Positions 1 through 7,418 of a DNA stretch of 21,233 nucleotides are shown here, in pieces (the first letter of the stretch is position 1; each line of letters begins with the position of its first letter). The stretch is taken from positions 1 to 21,233 of the forward strand of contig CAZMVU010000076.1 in assembly GCA_964569295.1 (NCBI GenBank). The letters run 5' to 3'. The translations under genes and the position numbers were made by a program. The stretch comes from CAZMVU01 sp964569295. Its GTDB lineage: Bacteria > Hydrogenedentota > Hydrogenedentia > Hydrogenedentales > JAGMZX01. The notes under the pieces are model-generated. The model ran no database searches. It was given only the letters and a program-made list of their open reading frames with translations, and was not told the DNA's origin.

Positions 1-90
1 TGTCAGGGCTGCATCCTTAAGTTAACGCGTATGGGCCTGCGGCCCAGGCTGGTATAGAACCGCGCCTTCGGCGCTCCGGAAACCGGTAGC

Positions 91-116
91 GCCCGGGTTC
101 CACGCCGGGCTTCTTT
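91..116 (+). terminator. Possible weak intrinsic terminator
   Basis: A 6-bp stem (GCCCGG at 91-96, CCGGGC at 105-110) with an 8-nt loop is followed directly by TTCTTT. It could end a transcript entering from the left edge. The stem is short and the T tract is interrupted, so this is tentative. Confidence 0.3.
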
Positions 117-429
117 GCTCATCACAAGTCGTTCCGCCCCCGCAACCCTGAACCACCACCCCGCCCCCCGCACGCCGAACCACCAACCCCGAGCCACGGA
201 ACAGGCTTTCCCGTGCTTGGGCCGTGGCTAAAGCGTGCATCAGGCATGTGCGTGTAGCCGTTTCTTTGCAAATTTCGCCTGGGTGTGGTACAAATCTTTT
301 AGCGCGATGCCCAAGCTTCCGGGCTGCTGGAAGGGAGACATTCTAGACAGTTTCGAAGCACGGGTGACGAGTTCCCTGCCGGGTTTCCGCAGTGTTCGCA
401 GGCACGTGGCATTTGGCGTGATGTGTGTC

Positions 430-435
430 TATAAT
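430..435 (+). promoter_or_regulatory. Candidate -10 box for the pilin-like operon
   Basis: A perfect TATAAT lies about 100 bases before the first prepilin-like gene. No good -35 hexamer is found 16 to 18 bases upstream (the best is TGGCAT at 407-412), so use as a standard sigma70 promoter is uncertain. Confidence 0.35.
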
Positions 436-538
436 CGCGGGAGCCCAGTGGCAGGCAAAGGGATTTGGGATGCGGGGGCGCGTGTGCCATGCCATCCTGC
501 CTTTGCACCCACAGCCCCAACACACGGAGTGATTGGCT

Positions 539-1000
539 ATGTCACGAAAACGCAACGCCGGCAATAGCGGCATGACGTTGGTGGAGGTAACCATCGCCAT
601 GGCGATATTCGCTGCGGTAATGGCCGTTTCGGCGCAAGCCCTTGGCTCTTTTTACGTGGGCGTGGATTTGCAGAAGGAGCGCGTGGAAGCGGTCAATTCG
701 TGCCGTGCGGTGATGAGCTTTTTGCGGGAGAAACGTCACGAGTTGAGCGCCGGTTTTCCGGAGGGCTTTCTGGGTTTCGTGGGCTCGCGGGAAAACGCGG
801 GCTGGCCGGAATTCCTGGACTCGGACACCGATGGTCCGACCCTCGATAACCACAGCATTTCCGTTGCCTGTCAGGCCATGGATGGCAGCGCCGCCTCGGT
901 CAACACGAACCCGTTGCAGGTGCAGGTGACAAGCACGTGGACAGACAAGCGGGGCCGCACGTTGCGCGCGCAAGTTGTATCCGTGCTCACGGACCAGTAA
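539..1000 (+). CDS. Type II secretion/type IV pilus minor pilin, GspI/PilV-like
   Basis: Predicted 153-residue prepilin. The N-terminus has the class III signal expected for prepilin peptidase: a basic leader, then cleavage G11|M12 and a hydrophobic helix starting MTLVEV, with the conserved Glu at mature position 5. Small size and first place in a three-prepilin run resemble gspI/pilV. It would be processed in the inner membrane and join the tip of a pseudopilus or pilus. The ATG at 539 is preferred to an in-frame TTG at 533 because GGAG at 526-529 lies nine bases before the ATG but only three before the TTG. A DSDTDG stretch (D94, D96, D98) looks like a partial calcium-binding loop. The next gene starts 13 bases later. 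No secretin, ATPase or prepilin peptidase is in the window, so the choice between T2SS and T4P is open. Confidence 0.85.
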   Translation: MSRKRNAGNSGMTLVEVTIAMAIFAAVMAVSAQALGSFYVGVDLQKERVEAVNSCRAVMSFLREKRHELSAGFPEGFLGFVGSRENAGWPEFLDSDTDGPTLDNHSISVACQAMDGSAASVNTNPLQVQVTSTWTDKRGRTLRAQVVSVLTDQ

Positions 1001-1013
1001 GAAGGGCGGAACG

Positions 1014-1673
1014 ATGCACAAACACGGCTTTACTCTGATCGAACTCATGATAAGCATGGTGATTCTCTCTGTTATTTCATTGCTTGGATTCATTGTCATC
1101 CGGTCGTCCTACGAGTCCCAGTCACTTATCGAGGCGCAAGGGCTCGTCAATGCGAACCTGCGCGGCGTCATGGCCGCCCTCACAAGCGAGCTTGAACTCG
1201 CCTATACCGAGCCCCTCCTGCAATCGGTACAGCAGCCCGCCGGGGTCGAGCCGGTCGCCGTATCGAACGAGGGGCGCACTATCACCTTCTACCGCCCCGT
1301 GGCCGACAATTCACCGCGGGGCTACGCCTGGCAGGGTCCTATAACCTTCTCGTTGCAGAACGAAGACACGCCGGAGGGCCCCGAGGGAGAAGGCAACGCA
1401 CTGCTGGACCCCGGAGAGGATGAAAATGAAGACGGGGTGCTGAATCGCCGTATCTTGCGGACCGACGGGACCGAGGAACGCATCATCGGCGGCGCCAACA
1501 ACATCAGCGGCCTTCAATTCCAACTCATGCAGAATTCCGCTCCCGATGACAACCGTTTCACAAGCCTTCAAATCCGGCTGACGGCCAGTGCGGCCTATGG
1601 TCCGTCCAACCAGCTTGTGCGCAACAGCCTCGAGAGCCGCGTCCGGTTCATGAACGCGGGCGCGGCGGAATAA
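1014..1673 (+). CDS. Type II secretion/type IV pilus minor pilin, GspJ/PilW-like
   Basis: Predicted 219-residue prepilin. A very short basic leader (MHKHG) is cleaved before FTLIELMISMVIL, the textbook type IV pilin N-terminus with Glu at position 5. Length, long globular C-terminal part and position between a small prepilin and a large Glu5-less one match GspJ/PilW. In T2SS, I, J and K form a tip complex, and the order here is the same. A purine-rich stretch (GAAGGGCGG) just before the ATG can act as ribosome binding site. The variable region holds an acidic DPGEDENEDG segment (residues 132-141) resembling a calcium loop, though the twelfth position (I147) is not acidic. Cargo and secretion partner cannot be told from sequence. 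Confidence 0.85.
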   Translation: MHKHGFTLIELMISMVILSVISLLGFIVIRSSYESQSLIEAQGLVNANLRGVMAALTSELELAYTEPLLQSVQQPAGVEPVAVSNEGRTITFYRPVADNSPRGYAWQGPITFSLQNEDTPEGPEGEGNALLDPGEDENEDGVLNRRILRTDGTEERIIGGANNISGLQFQLMQNSAPDDNRFTSLQIRLTASAAYGPSNQLVRNSLESRVRFMNAGAAE

Positions 1674-1794
1674 GACAATGGGTGGGTGTATGTGGCTCTA
1701 CGAGAATTATAACCCAAAGCACCGGTGCTCGTCCGGGGCCGTGGCGCAGGATGAACCCGGCGTTCGCGTTCCCACCGGTAGTGGAGGACGGCCT
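1674..1794 (+). other. Spacer between second and third prepilin genes, with 12-bp palindrome
   Basis: This 121-base gap is open in the frame of the next gene from an ATG at 1678, but the peptide it would add (39 residues, two Cys, no hydrophobic run) is unlike a prepilin leader. It contains a perfect 12-bp palindrome, AGCACCGGTGCT, at 1718-1729. I read it as untranslated spacer, possibly regulatory. Confidence 0.5.
1783..1787 (+). promoter_or_regulatory. Ribosome binding site deciding the start of the GspK/PilX-like gene
   Basis: GGAGG lies seven bases before the ATG at 1795. It supports that start over the upstream in-frame ATG at 1678, which has no such site, and places a normal short basic prepilin leader at the N-terminus. 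Confidence 0.7.
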
Positions 1795-4101
1795 ATGCGA
1801 AATAGCAAACGAAACGAACGCGGTATGGCCCTCCTGTTCGCGCTCATCGCCATCATCGTTATCTTTGGGGCCCTCAGCCTCATGATGGCACGGGTGACGG
1901 TCGAGAAGCGGCAGTCGGACCACGCCTATGATGATGTGGTGCTGGATGAAGCGGCGCGGGCCGGCATCGAGCTGGCCATACAACAACTCTGGAACCAGTA
2001 TGTGGTGACCAACGGCAACACCACCGGGAACTGGGCGTCCTATCGGTATTACCTGAACAATGTCTTGCAGGTGCCCAACACCGAGGATCTCAACGGCAAC
2101 GGCGTGCAGGATGAAGGCGAGGGTAACCCGAATGGCCGGAACGGGTGGGAACCGTGGCCGGCGAGCTACGAGACCTATGGGTACCCGCTGCTCGAGGAAC
2201 CCATGGAGCTGCGCGACGACACCGGCAGCCGGACGGTTGCCATGATCGATGCGGTGCACCTCATTCGCAACGACAGCTACCTCAGCACCAACCTCACGGT
2301 GCGTGCCACGGCCTCGGTCGGGGAAAAGACGCGTAGTGTGGTGCAGAAACTGTCTATCGGCGGGCAGGTGTTCGAGGGGGCGCAGTTCGCGGTGCTCGCG
2401 AACAACATCAGTTGCCTCTTGTGTCACGCCGAGATCCGGTCGTTGCCGCTCGAGATGAATCAGGATCCCGATGACTACGGCACCTTTGATCGGGTCAAGG
2501 TGGCCTCGCTCGAGTCGCTGCTCGTGCGGCGCAATGCGGCCCACAGCAACATCGCCGGGACACTCTACTCGCGCGGTAAAGTATATAAGCAGGACGGCAG
2601 CCTCTACGCGCCCGATGAACTCGCCAGCGACAGCCGGTTCAATGCCTATCAATTCTCGGATACCGACGGGAAGATTTCCCAGGACTCGAGCGGGAACATG
2701 TCCAAGACCTCCTGGGTGAATGGAGAGGCCGGGGACGACGGCGAGTTGCCGCCGTTCGAGAACCTGTACATGGATTACCCGGCGGATATCGAAGAGCAGA
2801 CCGACGGGCCCCTGCCCAATTCTTTCCCCGCGCCTTTCCCCGATGAAGACAATGACCGCATGGTAGACGACGACGAGTTCGATGTGGTGAAAAACGCGGC
2901 GGATGGCTCGATCAGCTTCGCGCTTGATCCGGAGGATGCCACCGGGTCAATCAGCGCCGGCGTTGCCTATGGGGTGCCGGAGGGCGACTTCTACGATGGT
3001 GAAAGCCTGCCCGAAGCGTCGAACAGCGCCATCAACCAGTTGGATTCCCTCGGCGCGTATGATGGCAACCTGGTTCTCGTGGGCACGGAAGATGACCCCA
3101 TCAATATCGAAAACCGCGTGGCTGTCGATGGCGACCTGGTTATCAAAGGCTCTGTGAAGGGCAGGGGCCAATTGCTTGTACGCGGCAATGTCTACGTCAT
3201 GGGGGACATCACCTACGCGGATGCCCCGGGCGAATTTGGCCAGGACGAGACCGGCAACGACAACCTGTTCGCCATTGTCGCCGGGGGCAATGTGATGATG
3301 GGCGACTACCTCACGGTGCGCGGTGTGAACCACAGCAAGGACGATAATGCGAAGTACCCGGACTGGAGGCGCTATTCGATCCACACGCGTGAAGAGCACA
3401 AGGTCGATGAGTACGACGGCGAAACCCTCGAGTGGGGGTGGTTCGACCAGTATTCGGTCGATGCGAATATGGAGGTCGAGGACCGCCCGGGCCAGCAGTT
3501 CAGCTTCACCATGTCCGAGCTCCAGCTTTTTAACAAGATGGAGATTGACAAGGCGCGCAATGATCCCGACTATACCCCGCGGCTCTATGGCCTGCGCGAA
3601 AGCCAGCCCGATATGCTCTATGTGTACGACTCCGGCGACGAGCACGCGGTGCACTACACGGACAGCGGGGTGAAGCTGGCCGTCGATTACCTGCTCGAGG
3701 AGGGCATCCCGCTCGAGCTCCTGGACCGTGCTGCATTCCAATACCTGAACCCGGAGGGCAACTGGATTTCCGAGGATACGCTGCGCAACATCTGGTTCGA
3801 GGACGAAATGAGCCGGCCCTCGAGCGGACGGCCGTGGAGATTAGACGGCCTGCTCTACTCGAACAACGCTATCTTCACCATCGTGCGCAGCGAGACCCGC
3901 CACAAGTCACACACCTATGGAAAGATGCATCTGCGCGGCGGTGTCATCGCGGCGGACCTGGGCGTGTTCGCGCCGGAGGGTTTCCGTATGGACTACGACC
4001 CACGGGTGGAGCGCTTCCTTAATGTGCAGGATGCCAGCATGGTCGAATTCCAGCGTGGGCCTTTCTACTACGCGGCGGCCACATACTCGGAAGAAGGATA
4101 G
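1795..4101 (+). CDS. Large GspK/PilX-like minor pilin with CxxCH motif and calcium-type loops
   Basis: Predicted 768-residue protein. The leader MRNSKRNERG is followed by a hydrophobic helix (MALLFALIAIIVIF) without Glu at position 5, as in GspK and PilX. Residues 98-109 (D98, N100, N102, D106, E109) and 350-361 (D350, D352, D354, D358, E361) each fit the twelve-residue EF-hand pattern; GspK is known to bind calcium. Residues 207-211 are Cys-Leu-Leu-Cys-His, the covalent haem c attachment pattern. Residues about 440-472 alternate V/I/L and G/D in the way of bactofilin-like beta-solenoids. Near the C-terminus a GGVIAADLGVFAPEGF stretch and a YDPR motif recall large PilX/DUF4900-type proteins. 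It is far longer than a usual GspK (about 300 residues). The downstream gene begins seven bases after the stop. The likely role is pilus or pseudopilus tip subunit; haem binding is unproven. Confidence 0.75.
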   Translation: MRNSKRNERGMALLFALIAIIVIFGALSLMMARVTVEKRQSDHAYDDVVLDEAARAGIELAIQQLWNQYVVTNGNTTGNWASYRYYLNNVLQVPNTEDLNGNGVQDEGEGNPNGRNGWEPWPASYETYGYPLLEEPMELRDDTGSRTVAMIDAVHLIRNDSYLSTNLTVRATASVGEKTRSVVQKLSIGGQVFEGAQFAVLANNISCLLCHAEIRSLPLEMNQDPDDYGTFDRVKVASLESLLVRRNAAHSNIAGTLYSRGKVYKQDGSLYAPDELASDSRFNAYQFSDTDGKISQDSSGNMSKTSWVNGEAGDDGELPPFENLYMDYPADIEEQTDGPLPNSFPAPFPDEDNDRMVDDDEFDVVKNAADGSISFALDPEDATGSISAGVAYGVPEGDFYDGESLPEASNSAINQLDSLGAYDGNLVLVGTEDDPINIENRVAVDGDLVIKGSVKGRGQLLVRGNVYVMGDITYADAPGEFGQDETGNDNLFAIVAGGNVMMGDYLTVRGVNHSKDDNAKYPDWRRYSIHTREEHKVDEYDGETLEWGWFDQYSVDANMEVEDRPGQQFSFTMSELQLFNKMEIDKARNDPDYTPRLYGLRESQPDMLYVYDSGDEHAVHYTDSGVKLAVDYLLEEGIPLELLDRAAFQYLNPEGNWISEDTLRNIWFEDEMSRPSSGRPWRLDGLLYSNNAIFTIVRSETRHKSHTYGKMHLRGGVIAADLGVFAPEGFRMDYDPRVERFLNVQDASMVEFQRGPFYYAAATYSEEG

Positions 4102-4108
4102 GAACGCC

Positions 4109-5023
4109 ATGAAAGCAACAACGTGCGCAATCCTCCTCTCGATGGTGCTGCCGCTTGCCCTGTTGCCTGCGGCAAACGCCGCCGGGGACACGGTCTATCT
4201 CAAGAACGGCGTGCAGATTGACGGTCAGGTGACCGAGCTTGACGGGGGCGTGGTGCGTGTGCGCGCAGGTGGCCGCACGGTCATCTACCGTCCCCATGAA
4301 GTAGCCCGGGTCGAAGAGAACAACCGCACCGGGGTCCTGGACCGCGAGGCGGCCATCGCGCGGTGGCAGGCGCGCGATGAAGAGCTTACCCGGATTACCG
4401 GGCTGAATGCCGACCAGCGGCGGCGTGTGAAGAATGCCCTGTACCGGCTGCAACGTGAAGGCGCGCGCCGCCAGGCACGGCAGGAACTGATGGGTATGCA
4501 GGAAGAGATGGATGTCTTCCGGTACCTGGCGTGGCGCCTGCCCGGCCTCTCGGACCGTCTGTCGCCCTGGGTATTGGAGACCATGGCTTTTATGGATGCA
4601 AAGCGCACCCTGCCCCACCTGCGGGAAGCTCTGGAACATGTTTACTACGGCACCCGAGCCATGGCCATTGATCTCCTTGCGCAAATGCGGGATCGGCAAA
4701 GCACCGGCAAGATTGCCCGCGGCCTTGTGGACCACGCCCCCGAAGTGCAACACACAGCCGCCGCCGCCATGGGAAGATTCGGCATACGCGCGGCCACCCC
4801 CGCGCTTATCGAGCTGCTTGGCAGCCCGGACCCACGCGTGAAGCTGGCAAGCCGGCAGGCCCTCGCGAAACTATGGGAAGAGGAGGTGCAAGGCGAGGAC
4901 TACGACGACTGGCAGCAGTGGATCGCGCTGTGGAAAGAATACGGGGGCAACGTGGAGGGTGCTTTCCAACTTACCGCGCTCGACCCGCTCATCCGCCCGG
5001 AAGAAGAATTCCAGGACGAATAG
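4109..5023 (+). CDS. Exported HEAT-repeat protein
   Basis: Predicted 304-residue secreted or periplasmic protein. A Sec signal peptide with long hydrophobic core ends at about ANA|AG (near residue 25). Residues about 28-70 form a small beta-rich unit (VYLKNGVQIDGQVTEL and a second strand set) of the LKNG kind seen in many exported proteins of these phyla. The middle is helical and charged (about 80-135). From about 155 to 245 there are alpha-hairpin repeats of HEAT type, for example the units around TLPHLREALEHV and TPALIELLGSPDPRVKLASRQA. HEAT repeats usually bind proteins. The gene follows the GspK/PilX-like gene by seven bases, so it is probably co-transcribed and may assist the fibre or its cargo. 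No catalytic motif is visible. Confidence 0.7.
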   Translation: MKATTCAILLSMVLPLALLPAANAAGDTVYLKNGVQIDGQVTELDGGVVRVRAGGRTVIYRPHEVARVEENNRTGVLDREAAIARWQARDEELTRITGLNADQRRRVKNALYRLQREGARRQARQELMGMQEEMDVFRYLAWRLPGLSDRLSPWVLETMAFMDAKRTLPHLREALEHVYYGTRAMAIDLLAQMRDRQSTGKIARGLVDHAPEVQHTAAAAMGRFGIRAATPALIELLGSPDPRVKLASRQALAKLWEEEVQGEDYDDWQQWIALWKEYGGNVEGAFQLTALDPLIRPEEEFQDE

Positions 5024-5204
5024 ATCTTGGTCGAAGAGATGCTGGCGAGGCTGTGTTCATGGACCCCGCCGAGAAGGAAGGTACCCCCGAACACGCACTG
5101 CCAAGCCTTGCGTAACGCGGTTGCTTTGCGCGGTTCCGTGCTTCAATCCTGCCACGACGCACACCGCTTGCGCATAGTCCAGGCGTGCGCGATTGGGTGG
5201 ATGC
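5024..5204. other. Convergent gap, no gene seen
   Basis: This stretch lies between the ends of the HEAT-repeat gene and the enoyl-CoA hydratase gene. I found only a weak stem (GCGCA/TGCGC, around 5169-5189) and no clear T-tract terminator or credible small gene. Confidence 0.5.
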
Positions 5205-5984
5205 CTATTTCTTGAATACCGGGTGGCGGCCTTCCATGAAGGCCTGCAAGCCCTCGCCGAGGAAATCATTGCCCACGAAGCCGGCCAGTTCCTGCGAGGT
5301 GTCGCCGCTGGCCATGGCCTCGACGGATGCCAGCACATCGGCGCGCAGGGCGGCCTTGTTCGCGCGGGTGACGGCGAGGCTGAGCCGGGCGAATCGCTGG
5401 ATCTGCTTGTCGACCAGGGCATCGAGCTCGGTGGCGGGCGCGAGGCCATCGGCGAGGCCGGCATCGCAGGCTTGCCGGGCATCGAGTGTCTGACCGAGAA
5501 GGATGATGTTGCGCAGCGAGGCCGGCTGGGCTACCGCGCCTATGATCCGCTGGAGAGCGGCGGGAATGGGCAGGCCCACCTTTGCCTCGGCGAAGGAAAT
5601 ACGCGCGCGATCCTGGTCGAAATAGCGGTAGTCCGCGAGAATGGCGAGCACGGCGCCACCGGCCATAGCGGGCCCGTTGATCACGGCGATATGCGGCTTG
5701 GTGAGCTGGTACAACGCCTTGCAGAGCCGCCCCACCGCACGAAACACGTCGCCACGGCCGGCATCGTCGCGTTCGAGCACGAACAATGGATTCAACCCGT
5801 TGCAGAACATGCCGTCGATGGCCGACCGGGTAAGCATGACCTTGGTGTCCGGGTTAGCGTCCGCCTCTTGGTGCGCCTTGACGAGCGCGTCGATGGTGTC
5901 GATATCGAGCACGTTGAAAGGCGGCACATTCAGGGTGACTGTGGACACCGCGCTCTCATGCGTTACGGTAACGGCATCGCTCAT
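5205..5984 (-). CDS. Enoyl-CoA hydratase/isomerase family protein
   Basis: Predicted 259-residue crotonase-fold enzyme of usual length, acting on acyl-CoA thioesters in the cytoplasm. Oxyanion-hole elements are visible at residues 57-65 (DGMFCNGLN) and 103-111 (NGPAMAGGA). By eye alignment with rat crotonase, the Glu144 position is Val112 while the Glu164 position is kept (Glu133). One catalytic Glu is the pattern of delta3,delta2-enoyl-CoA isomerases rather than two-Glu hydratases, so isomerase activity is quite possible. The start has a strong AAGGAG nine bases upstream. It is the last gene of the folP-glmM run, 84 bases after glmM, and a lipid-metabolism theme continues with the acyl-CoA dehydrogenase beyond folP. 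Family call is firm; substrate and exact reaction are not known. Confidence 0.88.
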   Translation of the reverse strand: MSDAVTVTHESAVSTVTLNVPPFNVLDIDTIDALVKAHQEADANPDTKVMLTRSAIDGMFCNGLNPLFVLERDDAGRGDVFRAVGRLCKALYQLTKPHIAVINGPAMAGGAVLAILADYRYFDQDRARISFAEAKVGLPIPAALQRIIGAVAQPASLRNIILLGQTLDARQACDAGLADGLAPATELDALVDKQIQRFARLSLAVTRANKAALRADVLASVEAMASGDTSQELAGFVGNDFLGEGLQAFMEGRHPVFKK

Positions 5985-6068
5985 GCAAACTACTCCTTTT
6001 TTGTGCCGGGCGGCCGGTCCATGCCGTTTTGGCCGGGGCTTCCATGCAGGGGTGCGTGGCTGCCGCAG

Positions 6069-7418
6069 TTACAGTCCTCTCACGCGGCCCACGAGTTCTT
6101 CGGCGAGTTGCTCGGCTTTGCGCACTTCTTCGTGCTGCACCATGATGCGCACGATGGGTTCGGTGCCCGAAGGGCGAATGACCACACGGCCGGCTCCCTC
6201 GAGGGTGGCTTCCGCTTCTTGCGCGAGGGCGGTGAGGATTTCCAAGGCGGGTTTGGACTTGCCGTTGAGGGGGATTTGTTTATGGCACTCGGGGACAGGC
6301 TGGTATACCTGCGCGATACGGGACAGCGGCTGGTCGCGCCGGATCATCGTGGCGAGAACTTGCAGCGCGGCGATGCAGGCATCGCCCGTCGGGTTGTACT
6401 CGAGCATGACCATGTGGCCTGAGGGTTCGCCGCCCACGACCAGGTTGTGGCTACGCATGGCCTCGATGACGTAGCGGTCGCCCACCTTCGTCAACAGCAC
6501 CTTGCCGCCATAGGGTTCGAGGGCGCGCTCGAGGCCGGCGTTCGCCATGATCGTCGCCACAATGGTCTTTTCGGGGAGGGTGCCCAGTTGGAGCCGCTCG
6601 ACCCCGACGATGGCGAGCAACGCATTGCCGTCGAGCAGGCGGCCGTGTTCATCCGCCATGGCGATGCGGTCGCCGTCGCCGTCGAACGCGATGCCCAAGT
6701 GCGCGCGCTCCTTGATTACCGTGGCGCGCATCTCCTCGGAGAACACGCTGCCTACCTGGTGGTTGATGTTGAGGCCGTTGGGCCGGTCTCCGATGGCGAT
6801 GACCTCGGCGCCCAGTTCGCGCAGTGCCTCCGGCCCGGTCTTGTAGGTCGCCCCGTTCGAGCAATCGGCCACGATGCGCAGGCCATCGAGGCGCATGCCC
6901 TTGGGAAAGGTGGCCTTTACGAACTCGATGTACCGCCCGACGGCGTCGTCGATGCGCCGGGCCGTGCCGATCTTGTCAGCGATGGGCCGGAACTCGTTCA
7001 CCTCGCCGGACTCGATGAGCCGTTGGATTTCATCCTCGATGTTGTCGGCTATCTTGAAACCGTCGTCGCCGAACAGTTTGATGCCGTTGTCCTGATACGG
7101 GTTGTGGCTGGCGGAGATCATGATCGCGCCGTCGCAGCGCAGGCTGCGCATGATGTATGACACGCCCGGTGTCGGCAGCGGCCCCGTGAGTAACACGTTC
7201 ACGCCGACCGAGCACAGCCCGGCCGTGAGTGCGTTTTCGATCATGTAGCACGAGCGGCGTGTGTCCTTGCCGATGAGCATGGTGTGATGGCCGTCGTTTT
7301 CCTGTTTGCGGAAGAGGTAGCCCGCGGCGCGCCCGACCTTGAGCGCCATCTCGGCCGTCATGGGGTAGATGTTCGCCACTCCGCGAATCCCGTCCGTCCC
7401 GAATAATCTATCCGCCAT
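6069..7418 (-). CDS. glmM: Phosphoglucosamine mutase
   Basis: Predicted 449-residue enzyme converting glucosamine 6-phosphate to glucosamine 1-phosphate, on the cytoplasmic route to UDP-GlcNAc for peptidoglycan and lipopolysaccharide. All hallmarks of the alpha-D-phosphohexomutase family are present: N-terminal FGTDGIRG (residues 6-13), the phosphoserine loop ISASHNP (Ser104), the metal loop DGDGDR, the sugar-binding GEPSGH and the C-terminal phosphate-binding RPSGTEP. The start at 7418 is chosen over an upstream one at 7448 because MADRLFGTDGIRG is the standard GlmM N-terminus and GGGAGG lies ten bases before it. Its first 11 bases overlap the end of folP, implying translational coupling; folP-glmM is a well-known bacterial gene order. 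Confidence 0.97.
   Translation of the reverse strand: MADRLFGTDGIRGVANIYPMTAEMALKVGRAAGYLFRKQENDGHHTMLIGKDTRRSCYMIENALTAGLCSVGVNVLLTGPLPTPGVSYIMRSLRCDGAIMISASHNPYQDNGIKLFGDDGFKIADNIEDEIQRLIESGEVNEFRPIADKIGTARRIDDAVGRYIEFVKATFPKGMRLDGLRIVADCSNGATYKTGPEALRELGAEVIAIGDRPNGLNINHQVGSVFSEEMRATVIKERAHLGIAFDGDGDRIAMADEHGRLLDGNALLAIVGVERLQLGTLPEKTIVATIMANAGLERALEPYGGKVLLTKVGDRYVIEAMRSHNLVVGGEPSGHMVMLEYNPTGDACIAALQVLATMIRRDQPLSRIAQVYQPVPECHKQIPLNGKSKPALEILTALAQEAEATLEGAGRVVIRPSGTEPIVRIMVQHEEVRKAEQLAEELVGRVRGL

Larger units (their letters stand above)
1..538. other. Gene-free left edge with hairpin cluster and C-rich tract
   Basis: I see no convincing gene here; the open frames are short, lack ribosome binding sites and are low in complexity. 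Four short perfect stem-loops sit in a row: 33-45 (GGGCC/GGCCC), 62-74 (GCGCC/GGCGC), 76-86 (CCGG/CCGG) and 91-110 (GCCCGG/CCGGGC, followed by TTCTTT). A C-rich tract at 134-190 makes the minus strand strongly G-rich. The last part, from about 400, is the promoter and leader region of the pilin-like operon. The hairpins could end transcription from a gene to the left or be an intergenic repeat; I cannot decide. Confidence 0.6.

Noticed and set aside
3..240. Short minus-strand open frames at the left edge
   Set aside because: Low-complexity Gly/Trp/Arg/Pro composition with no start signal; better explained by the G-rich tract and hairpins.
1678..1794. N-terminal extension of the GspK/PilX-like protein
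   Set aside because: The extra 39 residues would bury the prepilin leader, and the better ribosome binding site serves the ATG at 1795.
1648..2652. 334-codon open frame on the minus strand
   Set aside because: Antisense to the GspK/PilX-like gene, with no ribosome binding site and no recognisable motif.
5193..6422. 409-codon open frame on the plus strand
   Set aside because: It covers the antisense of the crotonase-family gene and part of glmM, both of which have full family motifs.
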